A stretch of 64,000 nt of DNA from UBA7672 sp965279205 (GCA_965279205.1 OZ257144.1:3968001-4032000); one strand, 5' to 3'; counted from the first letter of the stretch, positions 52,271 to 61,700 are shown. Translations and numbers: made by a program. Notes: generated by a model from the letters alone, not told the origin.

Positions 52271-54253
52271 ATGCGCGTCATGGATGCGCGCGTGAAGCTC
52301 GAAGCGGTCGCCGGCCCGGATGCCGGCTTCGCCAAATGCCCGCCTGAGGCCCGGCTGGTCATGCCGATGCAGCCTCTGTCGACGCGGCGTACGCTGCCGG
52401 AGCGCGAGTTCGACGGCCGATGGCGCTTCCTTCTGGTCCTGGTCGGCGCGGTCACGCTGACCGTACTGGCGACCCAGGCGATGCTCGCCGGTTTTGCGCC
52501 AGGCGGCGTCAACTTCCTCGAGTGGGTCGCCGTTGTCCTGTTCTTCGGCAATTTCGGCTGGCTTTCAACTGCAGCCCTTACCGGCGTCGCCGGCACCATT
52601 GCCCTCCTCGGTTCATCCAAGCCGCCGCCGCTGTCGAAGACGCTTCCGACCTCCGGGCATCTCACCGCCATCCTCATTCCGATCTATCAGGAAGCCCCCG
52701 CCAAGGTTCTCGGCGCCGCTGAAGCGATGTGGGATGCGCTGCGCGATCTCGATGGGGAAAAAGGCTTCGAGATTTTCTTCCTCAGCGACACGTCCGATCC
52801 GGCGTTGGTCGAGCTTGAGGAAAAGGCCATCCAGGACCTGATGCGACGCCGTCCGGAGGCGCCCTTCTGGTATCGCCGCCGCCGCGAGAACACGCAGAAG
52901 AAGCAGGGCAACATCAACGATTTCGTCCAGCGCTGGGGCAAGCGCTACGAATACATGCTCGAACTCGACGCCGACAGCATGGTCTCGCCCGAAGCCATGC
53001 TCGAACTGGTCCGCCGCGCCGACGCCAATCCGCGCGTCGCACTGATCCAGACGCTTCCCGTCATCGTCGGCGCCCGGACCTTCTCCTCGCGCGCCCAGCA
53101 GCTTGCCCTCAGGGTCCATGGCGGCCTGTTCGGGGCTGGCCTTACCTGGTGGTCCGGCGGCGCCGGAAACTTCTGGGGCCATAACGCGATCATCCGCATC
53201 GCCCCCTTCGCCATGCACGCCAGCCTGCCTGACCTGCCGGGCAAGGAGCCGCTTGGCGGCAAGATTCTCAGCCACGATTTCATCGAAGCCGCCCTGCTCC
53301 GCCGCGCCGGCTGGCGCGTGGAAATCGCCGGCGACATCGAAGGCAGCTATGAGGAAGCCCCGCCGACGCTGGTCGACCTCGCCGCGCGCGATCGCCGCTG
53401 GGCCCAGGGCAACATCCAACAGATCCAGGTTCTCTTCGCCAAGGGCTTCGACTGGCTCAGCCGGGTCCACATCCTTGCCGGCGTCATGGGCTACATGTCC
53501 GGTCTTCTGTGGCTCAGCCTCATCGTGATGGGCGTCTTCATTGCTGGCTGGGCGAAATTCTTCGAGCCGGTGAATGCAGGCGTTTCAGCCGACCCAACCG
53601 CTGGCCTCCGCCTCCTCCTCATTTCAGCAATTGTTCTGACATCGCCCAAATGGCTTGCAGTCGTTCTCTGGTCGGTTGGCAAGTTGCCCGGCTGGAGCCG
53701 TTCACCACGCTTCCTGCTCGCCGTTGTCGCCGACCTCGTGATCACAACCATGATGGCTCCGATCGTCATGATGAACCATGCTGGCTCGATCCTCTCGACG
53801 CTGATGGGTGTCGATGGCGGATGGAAACCTCAGGTGCGCGACCGCAACGGCTTTGCCTGGAACGACCTCGTGCGGCACTACATGCAGCACATGATCTTCG
53901 GCATGGTTCTGCTGCTGGCGTCCTTCGCGATATCGCCGAGCTTCATGCTGCAGAACCTGCCGCTGGCCACGGGCCTGCTGTTTGCTCCGCTGATCACCCG
54001 CCAGCTGTCGCACCGCGCCCGCCGCGGCTCGATGCTCTGGCGTCTGTTCGCAACGCCGGAAGACCTGGCGATGCCGGACATCGTGCGCGCGGCCGACCGG
54101 ATGGCGGCGCGCGGGACGATCGAAGTGCGGCGGCTCGCGCCGATCCCGGTTCGGCGCAACCGCTCGATGCAGCGCATGGGACTCGCGGTTCGCCGCACCA
54201 TGCGCCGCGTTCGCCGTCTGCAGCAGCCCGCTACCAGGCGTGCCGAAGACTGA
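52271..54253 (+). CDS. mdoH: Membrane glucan glucosyltransferase MdoH/OpgH
   Basis: The 660-residue protein synthesises osmoregulated periplasmic glucans from UDP-glucose. A pair of transmembrane segments (about 55-110) precedes the family 2 glycosyltransferase domain: PIYQEAP, LSDTSDP, the metal-binding LDADSMVSPEAM, SHDFIEAALLRRAGW, and the DRRWAQGN (Q/R-x-x-R-W) motif. Several more membrane segments follow (about 400-620). The first ATG at 52271 is used; the second ATG at 52280 is possible. No mdoG gene is near, so its partner must lie elsewhere. The end overlaps the converging subtilase gene by 23 nt. Confidence 0.93.
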   Translation: MRVMDARVKLEAVAGPDAGFAKCPPEARLVMPMQPLSTRRTLPEREFDGRWRFLLVLVGAVTLTVLATQAMLAGFAPGGVNFLEWVAVVLFFGNFGWLSTAALTGVAGTIALLGSSKPPPLSKTLPTSGHLTAILIPIYQEAPAKVLGAAEAMWDALRDLDGEKGFEIFFLSDTSDPALVELEEKAIQDLMRRRPEAPFWYRRRRENTQKKQGNINDFVQRWGKRYEYMLELDADSMVSPEAMLELVRRADANPRVALIQTLPVIVGARTFSSRAQQLALRVHGGLFGAGLTWWSGGAGNFWGHNAIIRIAPFAMHASLPDLPGKEPLGGKILSHDFIEAALLRRAGWRVEIAGDIEGSYEEAPPTLVDLAARDRRWAQGNIQQIQVLFAKGFDWLSRVHILAGVMGYMSGLLWLSLIVMGVFIAGWAKFFEPVNAGVSADPTAGLRLLLISAIVLTSPKWLAVVLWSVGKLPGWSRSPRFLLAVVADLVITTMMAPIVMMNHAGSILSTLMGVDGGWKPQVRDRNGFAWNDLVRHYMQHMIFGMVLLLASFAISPSFMLQNLPLATGLLFAPLITRQLSHRARRGSMLWRLFATPEDLAMPDIVRAADRMAARGTIEVRRLAPIPVRRNRSMQRMGLAVRRTMRRVRRLQQPATRRAED

Positions 54254-56651
54254 GCCAGACAGCCGTTTCGGGTTCCGCACGCGCGACATGGTTTGGTTGC
54301 AGCGACAGCGCCATCGCGGCTTCGAATGTCGTCATGTCGCCAAGGCGCGTTGTCCAGGCCGTCTCCAGATCAAGCTCCCGGCCGCTGGGCGTAAGCCCGG
54401 CAATCCGCTGTTCGTAGAGAACGGCGCCTGATTTCGTTACCTCGATCGGAGCGTTGAACGCCAGCTCGCCGCCTTCTGCGCGACGCGGCTGAGCGGCTGA
54501 GAAGCGGACCGAGCCGCCCGCAAACGGGTGCTGGGCCGAGACCGACCACGCGCTGGTCCACAGACCTGAGACGTTGAGATCCTCGATCCGCGCGTCGGAG
54601 GCTTCCGCAGCTCCGCTGAACGTCCACTGGCCGAGATCCCTGCGGCCTTCGAGGCTCAGCGCGGTCATGCGCGTCGAGTCCTCGCCGCCGAATCGGCTCT
54701 GCAACGTACCGCCGAGCGTCGACCGTGCGTCGGTCAGCGAGGCATAGCCAAGGCGTACGCCCCAGACCTCGCCATTGGTCACGCCTTGCCTGCCGACGCC
54801 GAAGCTGGCCGCGCTACGTCCCGCGCCTTCGGATGTCCTGACATCCAGCGTCACCGGGCCGAAGGCATGGCTGAAGCTTGTCCAGGAATCACCCGATCCG
54901 AGCGTTGCCGGTCCTGATGGATCGTCGACCAGCGTCAGGCCTGGTGTCAGCCGCTCCGGACCACCACCGCGTCCCATCGCGATCTCGCCGCCCGCAAAGG
55001 CATAGCTCAGCGTGAAGGTGGCGTCGGGCGCCTCGGCCCATGGCGTGCGCGGGTCGTAGGCCGGACGCGGTGCGTTGAACCACGAGATCTGCGCAGGTCC
55101 GACCGACAGCGCCCGCGCCTGTCCGCGCGCATAATCGGCGCGCAACGTGAAATCGGAGAACGGCGCGCGTGGCGCAGACGTGCGGACATTCTCGAGACGG
55201 AAGCCACGCTTGTAAGAATCCTGGAACACCGCGCCCTCGAAAGCGCCAGAGTTCTCGACCCAGTCGCCAAGCGCGCCGCGCGCCGGCGCCAGCGCTTCGA
55301 GTACAAGAACCTGTTCGCCATTGAAGCTGAAGCTGCTTGTGCCGATCGGCGCAAAAGCGCGCTGCAGGTTGATAAGGCCGCGGCCGCCAACGGCATCAAC
55401 ACCTGCGCCAGCATTGATGCCGAGCACTGCATCCGGTGTCGACGTCACATAGTCGTCGGCCGTGGTCAGCAGGATATCGAGCGCCGCGCGCGGCGTCAGG
55501 TTCGGGAAGGCGTCCAGCATCAGCGCCAGCGCGCCGGCAACGTGCGGTGCGGCAAACGATGTTCCGGAGCCGCTCCAGTAATTGCCGTCGCTGTTGGCGT
55601 CGTTGCCGGCATTGCCCGGCAGGCGCACGTCGTCATCGACGCCCGCCACAACGAGATTCTGCCCCTGCACGCCCGCACCGCCCGGCGCCAGCAGATAGAA
55701 GCTCGCCGTCGGACCCGCACGGTTGGAGTAAGTCGGCATCGTCCCGTTCGGGCCAACCGAGCCGACCGCGACGACCATGCCGTTCACCGCAACATCACCT
55801 GCGACGATGGCAGGCTCGCTGGGCACAGTGCCCTTGGCGGGGTCGGTTCCGGTCGGCGCCGCGCCTTCATTGCCGGCAGCGATCGTGAACAGCACGCCCT
55901 GGTTGGTCGCGTTGATGATGGCATTGCGCAGCGCGTTGGAAATGCTGCCGTCGCCGCCAAGCGACATGTTGATGATCTTGGCGCCATTGGCGACGGCGTA
56001 GTTGATCGCGGTGATGAGGCTCGAGTCGTTGAACTTGCAGCCTTCATCCATGCCGGTCATCTGGCATGTGCCGGGTCTGTCGGCACGGATAGCCAGCACC
56101 TTGGCCTCGTAAGCGACGCCGTGAATGCCGACGCCATTCTTGTTGGCCACGATGACGCTGGCAACCATTGTGCCGTGACCATCCGTGTCGATGTCGGTCG
56201 AAGCGCGCGCAATAGTGCACCCTGGACCGCCGGTCGCGCAAACGTCGAACGAGCCCGCAATCTGCCCCGTCAGTTCGCTGATCGTCGTGTCGACATTGGT
56301 GTCGATCACCGCGACCACGATGCCGGCGCCAGTGCCGCCCGCTGCATACGCGCTGGAGGCGTGGATCTGGTTGAGGCCCGGCCGGTTGCCGCTGGTGAAG
56401 CCGGAACCGAGATACTCTGGCGTCTCGAAGGAGGACGGCGGCAGCGTCGGCGGGGGTGGAGGCGGTGGAGGAGGAGGCGGTGGGGGCGGCAGGATGGGCG
56501 GCGGCGGCGATCCGCCACCTCCGCCTCCGCCAGCGCAGGCGGCCGTGGCCAGCGTCGCGATCGCGAGCGAGGCCAGCAGGCTGGCCCGAACCACTTTCGT
56601 GGTCATGGATCTGGATGGAGGCGCGTTCCTGGACGAGGAATCGTCGGACAT
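54231..56651 (-). CDS. Lipidated subtilisin-family (S8) protease with C-terminal barrel-like region
   Basis: The 806-residue protein has a signal segment with LATAAC (Cys39), a lipidation site, then a Gly tract and a long polyproline run (about residues 49-70), probably a spacer. The catalytic triad is Asp117 in VVAVIDTNVD, His159 in DTDGHGTMVAS and Ser365 in GSGTSFAAPHVAGAL. The last 300 residues are beta-rich with alternating pattern and end in SLRHAW, suggesting an outer-membrane barrel or barrel-like domain, as in autotransporter proteases, but the lipobox would then be unusual. A later start at Met16 is possible. Substrates are unknown. Confidence 0.87.
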   Translation of the reverse strand: MSDDSSSRNAPPSRSMTTKVVRASLLASLAIATLATAACAGGGGGGGSPPPPILPPPPPPPPPPPPPPTLPPSSFETPEYLGSGFTSGNRPGLNQIHASSAYAAGGTGAGIVVAVIDTNVDTTISELTGQIAGSFDVCATGGPGCTIARASTDIDTDGHGTMVASVIVANKNGVGIHGVAYEAKVLAIRADRPGTCQMTGMDEGCKFNDSSLITAINYAVANGAKIINMSLGGDGSISNALRNAIINATNQGVLFTIAAGNEGAAPTGTDPAKGTVPSEPAIVAGDVAVNGMVVAVGSVGPNGTMPTYSNRAGPTASFYLLAPGGAGVQGQNLVVAGVDDDVRLPGNAGNDANSDGNYWSGSGTSFAAPHVAGALALMLDAFPNLTPRAALDILLTTADDYVTSTPDAVLGINAGAGVDAVGGRGLINLQRAFAPIGTSSFSFNGEQVLVLEALAPARGALGDWVENSGAFEGAVFQDSYKRGFRLENVRTSAPRAPFSDFTLRADYARGQARALSVGPAQISWFNAPRPAYDPRTPWAEAPDATFTLSYAFAGGEIAMGRGGGPERLTPGLTLVDDPSGPATLGSGDSWTSFSHAFGPVTLDVRTSEGAGRSAASFGVGRQGVTNGEVWGVRLGYASLTDARSTLGGTLQSRFGGEDSTRMTALSLEGRRDLGQWTFSGAAEASDARIEDLNVSGLWTSAWSVSAQHPFAGGSVRFSAAQPRRAEGGELAFNAPIEVTKSGAVLYEQRIAGLTPSGRELDLETAWTTRLGDMTTFEAAMALSLQPNHVARAEPETAVWLSLRHAW

Positions 56652-56784
56652 GTCATGCCTCCAAAGGAGCCCCGGCCCACATCACCCGATAACGCCATGC
56701 TGGCGCGCGCCGCATGGCAGGGTCAAGCGCCAACTCCTACTACGGGGTTACCGGGCAGGAGGATCATGGAACCATTACAAGGGA

Positions 56785-57384
56785 TCAGCGCCCGACAGCC
56801 TGACCCAGGAAAAGCGGTATGGAGTTGAGCGGCGTCTCGACCCAGTCGAGCAGAAGGTCATGGCGCTCCACTGGAACCGCATCGACCTGCTGCTGGGCGT
56901 AGGCGAGCCCGAGATAGAACACGCGCCCGGTGGACCGCAGGTGCGCGATGGCGCGATCATAATGGGCCTTACCGTAGCCAAGGCGGCGTCCACGCGCATC
57001 GAACGCCAGCAAGGGCGTCAGCACGAGGTTGGGCCGTACGATCTCGGATACTGCAGACGGCTGGGTGAGGCCGAACGGACCCTTCTCCAGCGTCGCCCGC
57101 GAGGCGTCGCGGAACGTCATCTCGCCGCCCTCCTCGACCCGCGGCAGGACGATGCGCGCGCCAAGTCCGGCAAGGCGCGCCAGCAAGGGAGCAGGATCAA
57201 GTTCGTCGCCTATCGCAAGATAACCGGAGACGACGGGCCCATAGCGGTCGAACAGTTTTGCAGGGAACCGCGCCGCCAACCGCTCGGCCGCATCCGGATC
57301 GCGCGCGGCCGCTTCCGAGCGGATCTCACGCATGTGCCCGCGCAGGATGGCTTTCTGCTCTGCGATCTCTTCGGATGCGTTCAT
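56785..57384 (-). CDS. 5-formyltetrahydrofolate cyclo-ligase
   Basis: The 199-residue enzyme converts 5-formyl-THF and ATP to 5,10-methenyl-THF, salvaging folate. The N-terminal EQKAILRGHMREIR, the central VLPRVEEGGEMTFRD and the C-terminal PLLAFDARGRRLGYGKAHYDRAI (the GxGxxYYDR box) are characteristic. The ATG at 57384 overlaps the stop of the upstream zinc-ribbon gene as ATGA. In many Proteobacteria this gene follows the 6S RNA gene; a 6S candidate lies upstream here. Confidence 0.94.
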   Translation of the reverse strand: MNASEEIAEQKAILRGHMREIRSEAAARDPDAAERLAARFPAKLFDRYGPVVSGYLAIGDELDPAPLLARLAGLGARIVLPRVEEGGEMTFRDASRATLEKGPFGLTQPSAVSEIVRPNLVLTPLLAFDARGRRLGYGKAHYDRAIAHLRSTGRVFYLGLAYAQQQVDAVPVERHDLLLDWVETPLNSIPLFLGQAVGR

Positions 57385-57647
57385 GTCGCGGGCGTTTCCA
57401 GAAGGTTCAGGTCAAGCAGCGGAGCGAGTGCATGTGCGCAGACGGGGCAGAGCCATTCGTATTCGGCGCCGCGTGGATGCTGGTCGCTGACAGCATACGC
57501 GCGGGAGATCGCGTCATCGCGATGGCCGGGCTCGGCGATCGCCTGGCCGCAGGAGATGCAGTGATCGTGCTCCCAGCCCTCGCGCCAAGGCCGGTAGGTC
57601 TTCAGCTCAAAAGTCCAGCCGCGATATTCCTTCAGGAAGTCGACCAT
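57381..57647 (-). CDS. Small zinc-ribbon-like protein
   Basis: The 88-residue protein MVDFLKEYRGWTFELKTYRPWREGWEHDHCISCGQAIAEPGHRDDAISRAYAVSDQHPRGAEYEWLCPVCAHAL carries two CxxC pairs (CISC and CPVC) about 40 residues apart, the layout of a zinc ribbon. It is translationally coupled to the folate cyclo-ligase gene. I started at the Met at 57647, since sequence before it is non-coding in character and likely RNA. The function is unknown. Confidence 0.75.
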   Translation of the reverse strand: MVDFLKEYRGWTFELKTYRPWREGWEHDHCISCGQAIAEPGHRDDAISRAYAVSDQHPRGAEYEWLCPVCAHALAPLLDLNLLETPAT

Positions 57648-57759
57648 TGACGCCCAGTGACCAGGCGAGCCGAATTCCGGTTGCTCGAGCGGATTCGGAG
57701 TGGACACGCGCGCTCCGGTTCGCTCCACGGGGCGGGTGGAGAGGGAAAGGTTGGCGGGG

Positions 57760-57940
57760 CCACGTGCGCCGTACGAGCTTTTCATTCCCGTTCGACCCAG
57801 CAAGCTAGGTGGGCGCCAGGTGATGGGGACCACGGTCCCCGCCAGAGCCAGCTCCCGAACAGAAATGTACGGTCGACGGAATGTGTTGCCGTTCGAACGC
57901 TGCAGCTTACCGCCGAGGACAAGGTAGGGGTCCGGCGGGT
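57760..57940 (-). ncRNA. ssrS: Candidate 6S RNA
   Basis: Read on the minus strand, this region forms a long irregular hairpin: CATTCC-gt-CGACC (57883-57871) pairs with GGTCG-aacg-GGAATG (57797-57783), and the apex is a perfect GGGGACC-gt-GGTCCCC hairpin at 57840-57825. A further CCGCCG/CGGCGG stem lies at the 5' side. The size (about 150-180 nt), a single interrupted stem, and its place upstream of the folate cyclo-ligase gene fit 6S RNA, which mimics a melted promoter for RNA polymerase. The ends are approximate and I could not check homology. Confidence 0.42.
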
Positions 57941-58014
57941 TTCCAACAAGTGAATTCGGCTGCTGCTTTTTGCCCAAAACGGGGAGGGGCGCCCGGTTCT
58001 TTTGCGTCATCAAC

Positions 58015-58070
58015 CGGTTACGCAACTGCGATCCCGGTTTCACGCAACTGAGAACGCACGGTCACACAAC
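58015..58070 (+). promoter_or_regulatory. Three direct repeats at 22-bp spacing upstream of the TonB receptor
   Basis: CGGTT-ACGCAACTG, CGGTTTCACGCAACTG and CGGTCACACAACCG recur with their CRCAAC cores starting at 58021, 58043 and 58065, exactly 22 bp apart, or two helical turns. They lie 45-100 nt upstream of the TonB-receptor start. This layout suits cooperative binding of a regulator on one DNA face. The regulator is unknown. Confidence 0.55.
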
Positions 58071-58114
58071 CGCTCTAACCCCCACCAGCGCGTCTCGACG
58101 GACGACGCCAATGG

Positions 58115-60442
58115 ATGAAGGGGTGTCTCGTGAAAATCAAGCTTTTGATGGGGGCAGCGATTGCCTCGCTGTGCGCCGGAACCGCCTGGGGCCAGTCGGG
58201 TGTGCCTGAGGAAGAGAACACCGCCAGCGACGTAGTGGTGATCATCGGGCAAGGTGAAACCCGTCAGGTCCAGACGCTCACGGAAGACGATCTCAAACTG
58301 GAAGCGGCGGGATCAAGCCCGATCAAGCTGATCGAGAGCCTGCCCGGCGTGAACTACACCGCAGCCGATCCCTTCGGCTCCTACGAGTGGGCGGTCAACA
58401 TCAACATCCGCGGCTTCCAGAAGGACCAGCTCGGCTACACGCTCGACGGCGTGCCGCTCGGCGACATGAGCTATGGCAACTATAACGGCCTGCACATCAG
58501 CCGCGCGATCATCTCGGAAAATCTCAGCCGCGTGGAGCTGGCGCAGGGATCGGCTGCCCTGTCGACGGCGTCGTCCTCCAACCTCGGCGGCGCTCTCACC
58601 TTTACCAGCCGCGCGCCTTCCGACGCTTTCGGCGCCGAAGTCGCGCTGACCGGCGGCAGCGAGAGCATGTTCCGCGGCTATGCCCGTCTCGAGACCGGCG
58701 AGATTGCCGGCCTTGGCGGCAAGGCCTCGATCTCCTACGTCAACTCCACGCAGGACAAGTGGAAGCAGGGCGGCGAACAGAAGAACGAACAGGTCAACGT
58801 TCGCTTCGAGCAGCCGCTCGGACCAGGCGTTCTCTCGGGCTTCTACAACTCGTCCAAGCGCCGCGAGTCAGACTATCAGGATCTCTCGCTCGAGATGATC
58901 GACCGCCTCGGCTATGGCTGGGACAATTTCGCTCCGGACTGGACGCTGGCCCAGCGCGTCGCCGACATCGGCAACAATCGCGGCGACACAGGCGCGCCTG
59001 TGACCAACGCCGGCGCGGGCACGGTCTATCCGGCGCCGATCGTGTCAGTGGATGACGCCTATTACGACGCATCGGGCTTGCGCGACGATACCCTCGCGCG
59101 GCTTACCTACGACATCGACTTCACCGACGACTTCCATGTCTCGGCGACGGCCTACATGCACGAGGATGAAGGCCAGGGCATCTGGTTCACGCCCTATGTC
59201 AACCCGTTCTCCTTCGGCCAGGGTGGCCCAACCGTCTCCCCGATCTCGGTCCGCACCACGGAATACGACATGAACCGTTCGGGCGTGCTCGGCTCGGCCA
59301 AGTGGACCTTGGGCGACCACACGCTCGAAGGCGGCTTCTGGTACGAATACAACGATTTCAACCAGGATCGCCGGTTCTACGCCAACACCCGCACGGCGCC
59401 GCGCCCGACGCTGGAATTCATGCGCAATCCATTCGCGACGCAATGGTCCTTCGCCTATGATTTCGAGACCACGATGTTCTACCTGCAGGATACATGGGAC
59501 ATCACCGACGCGCTCACCGTGTTCGGCGGCTTCAAGTCATTGTCGGTCGACATGACCGTCGACACGAACGTGAGCAACTTCGTCGTCCCGGTTGCGGGCT
59601 CGGATCGCGACCTCGACGGCACGATCACGTCGGAAGACAATTTCCTTCCACAGATCGGCCTCACCTACGAACTTGCCGACAACAGCGAGCTGTTCGCCGG
59701 CTACACCGAGAACATGCGCGCCTACACGCTCGCGCCTGCGAACAACCAGACGCAGACCGCCTTCGATCTCATCAAGAGCAGCACCAATCCCGAAAGCTCC
59801 AGGACGCTGGAAGCAGGATGGCGCTATCGCTCCGGCCCATTCGAAGGCGTGGCAGCCGCCTACTTCGTGAAGTTTGAGGACCGGCTGCTGGGCATCGCTC
59901 AGGGCGCCGGCATCATCGGCAACGTCTCGATCATCCAGAACGTCGGTGGCGTCGAAACCAAGGGGCTCGAACTCGCGGGAACATACGACTTCACCGACGA
60001 ATGGTCGGTGTTCGGATCGTACTCGTACAACGACTCGACCTATGAGGACGATGTGAAGAACTCGCTCGGCGTGGTCGTGCAACCGACGGGCGGCAAGACG
60101 GTGGTCAACGCGCCGAAGAACCTGTTCAAGGCGGACGTCTCGTATGACAACGGCTCACTGTTCGGCAAGCTGTCGCTCGCCTACACAGGCGATCGCTACT
60201 TCTCGTACCTCAACAACGCCAAGGTCGACGGCTACACCGTCGCCGACCTCACAGCCGGCTATCGCTTCGGCGGCAACGACATGCTCGACGGCCTGGAGCT
60301 GCAGGTGAACGTCACCAATCTGATGGACGAGGAGTTCGTTTCCACCATCGGCACCAATGGCTTCAACACCGCGGCCGACAACCAGACCCTGATGGTGGGC
60401 TCGCCCCGCCAGATCTTCGCGACGATCCGGAAGTCCTTCTAG
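58115..60442 (+). CDS. TonB-dependent outer-membrane receptor
   Basis: The 775-residue protein has a signal peptide (KIKLLMGAAIASLCAGTAWG), then a plug domain (about 35-165) with IKLIESLPGVNYTAADPFGSYEWAVNINIRGFQKDQLGYTLDGVPLGD and LSRVELAQGSAAL. The 22-strand barrel follows and ends in IFATIRKSF, with a terminal Phe as usual for outer-membrane barrels. The substrate is unknown; siderophore, vitamin or carbohydrate are all possible. A GTG at 58130 with AAGGGG upstream is an alternative start, 5 codons later. There is no FecR/FecI pair nearby. A hairpin at 60471-60496 ends it. Confidence 0.93.
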   Translation: MKGCLVKIKLLMGAAIASLCAGTAWGQSGVPEEENTASDVVVIIGQGETRQVQTLTEDDLKLEAAGSSPIKLIESLPGVNYTAADPFGSYEWAVNINIRGFQKDQLGYTLDGVPLGDMSYGNYNGLHISRAIISENLSRVELAQGSAALSTASSSNLGGALTFTSRAPSDAFGAEVALTGGSESMFRGYARLETGEIAGLGGKASISYVNSTQDKWKQGGEQKNEQVNVRFEQPLGPGVLSGFYNSSKRRESDYQDLSLEMIDRLGYGWDNFAPDWTLAQRVADIGNNRGDTGAPVTNAGAGTVYPAPIVSVDDAYYDASGLRDDTLARLTYDIDFTDDFHVSATAYMHEDEGQGIWFTPYVNPFSFGQGGPTVSPISVRTTEYDMNRSGVLGSAKWTLGDHTLEGGFWYEYNDFNQDRRFYANTRTAPRPTLEFMRNPFATQWSFAYDFETTMFYLQDTWDITDALTVFGGFKSLSVDMTVDTNVSNFVVPVAGSDRDLDGTITSEDNFLPQIGLTYELADNSELFAGYTENMRAYTLAPANNQTQTAFDLIKSSTNPESSRTLEAGWRYRSGPFEGVAAAYFVKFEDRLLGIAQGAGIIGNVSIIQNVGGVETKGLELAGTYDFTDEWSVFGSYSYNDSTYEDDVKNSLGVVVQPTGGKTVVNAPKNLFKADVSYDNGSLFGKLSLAYTGDRYFSYLNNAKVDGYTVADLTAGYRFGGNDMLDGLELQVNVTNLMDEEFVSTIGTNGFNTAADNQTLMVGSPRQIFATIRKSF

Positions 60443-60470
60443 TCGACTCCAAAAGGACATCTGACCCCGC

Positions 60471-60496
60471 GCCGCCGGAGCCTGACCTCCGGCGGC
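60471..60496 (+). terminator. Hairpin terminator after the TonB receptor gene
   Basis: Perfect 10-nt arms GCCGCCGGAG and CTCCGGCGGC with a 6-nt loop lie 29 nt after the receptor stop. Only a weak T-run follows (TGCGTTTG), so efficiency is uncertain. It also faces the end of the converging MBL-fold gene. Confidence 0.6.
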
Positions 60497-60528
60497 GCAA
60501 TGCGTTTGATCTCCGGAATCGGGATGGG

Positions 60529-61557
60529 TCAGGCCGGGCAGTCGGAGCGGACGCCATTCTTGCGCAACACGCTCTCGACATAGTAGCGGGAATAACCTCG
60601 CGCGGCGCGGCCGTCCGTCTCGGCGCCAGTCTGCAGGGACGCCACTGATGTGGTCCATGCGTCGGCGCACGCGGCGGGGTTCGCTGATCCTTTTGCGCAG
60701 GCGATCAGAGCATTGAACGCATCGCGGTAAAGCATGACGTCAGCACGGTTCATCTCGCGGCCGTGGCCGGGAACGGCGCGCTCGAAGGGTTGGGAGAGAA
60801 TTTCTTCCAGCGCCGCGCTCCAGGCGGAGGGGCAGGCTGTGTCGAGAAAGGGCGCCGGCAGTGTGATGAGGTCGCCGGTCATCACGAGTTTGGCGGCCGG
60901 ATCGTAGATCCAGATGTCGCCCGCGGATGCGCCGCGCGCGACGTACGCCTCGATCCGCTGTCCTGCGATAGTCAGCACGGTTCTTGTCTCGAGTGGCTTA
61001 GTCGGGTGCAGCCGGTCACGCGCCTCGAATGCGGCAAGGTCGGACTTTGCGTCCTCAAGCTGGCCCGGATCGAGCTTGCCGCTCTCGATCGCCTGCCGAT
61101 TGCTTTCGGCGCCACGCGCGAGGAAAGAGCCGAGCGCCTCTGTGAGGGCGGCATCGCTCGAATAGACTTCGGCCTTCGGCCACAGATCGCGCAGCATCGG
61201 ATTGCCGCTGACATGGTCGAGATGCCAGTGCGAGTTGAAGATCGCAACCACAGGCGCGTTCCTCGATCTCGCATAGTCGACGATCTTCTGCGTGTGGGCG
61301 GCATGGCGGCCTGTGTCGAACACGATCAGGCCGCCCTGCCCCTCAAGCACCACGGTGTTGCCGTCCGGCTGCCTGCCCTGTTCGAAACTTCCAGCAATCA
61401 CGAGCGCGCCTGAGTCGGCGCGATCGGAATCGACCCTGTCGGGCAGCGGCCTCGCGTCATAGGCGCCACCCGGCCAGTCGGCAGGCCACCCGGCGGACGA
61501 TGTCACGCACGCGGTACAGGTCAGAACAATTGCAATGATAAGGCCCCAAGCCTTCAT
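60529..61557 (-). CDS. MBL-fold lipoprotein
   Basis: The 342-residue protein starts MKAWGLIIAIVLTCTAC with lipidation Cys17. The metallo-beta-lactamase core shows LIVFDTGRHAAHTQKIVDYA, the metal motif His110-x-His112-x-Asp114-His115 in NSHWHLDHVSGNP, then TGDLI with a further Asp and GHGREM with His. The loop that normally brings another metal His (GHTxGD-like) reads RGASAGDIW, so that ligand seems to be lost. It is more likely a hydrolase of the quorum, glyoxalase-II or alkylsulfatase-like kind than a drug-resistance enzyme; the substrate is unknown. Confidence 0.85.
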   Translation of the reverse strand: MKAWGLIIAIVLTCTACVTSSAGWPADWPGGAYDARPLPDRVDSDRADSGALVIAGSFEQGRQPDGNTVVLEGQGGLIVFDTGRHAAHTQKIVDYARSRNAPVVAIFNSHWHLDHVSGNPMLRDLWPKAEVYSSDAALTEALGSFLARGAESNRQAIESGKLDPGQLEDAKSDLAAFEARDRLHPTKPLETRTVLTIAGQRIEAYVARGASAGDIWIYDPAAKLVMTGDLITLPAPFLDTACPSAWSAALEEILSQPFERAVPGHGREMNRADVMLYRDAFNALIACAKGSANPAACADAWTTSVASLQTGAETDGRAARGYSRYYVESVLRKNGVRSDCPA

Positions 61558-61700
61558 CCGCGTCTCCCGCGCCGAAGCATCAGACCCCACGCGAGAATTG
61601 CCCTGCTTAGGGCGGGTGTAAAGGGCGCCGCCTTCCAACGCGAAACGGCCGGAGTTCGAGGAACGCCGGCCGTTCACCGCAGTGTGTGTCGTCAGGCGCT

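Noticed and set aside
52191..52293. A short GTG-initiated frame overlapping the mdoH start as a leader peptide
   Set aside because: It has a fair ribosome site but no conserved sequence; it could not be told apart from chance.
57648..58043. A long N-terminal extension for the small zinc-ribbon protein
   Set aside because: The extension is low in protein-like character and coincides with paired RNA-like sequence; the family-like part begins at 57647.
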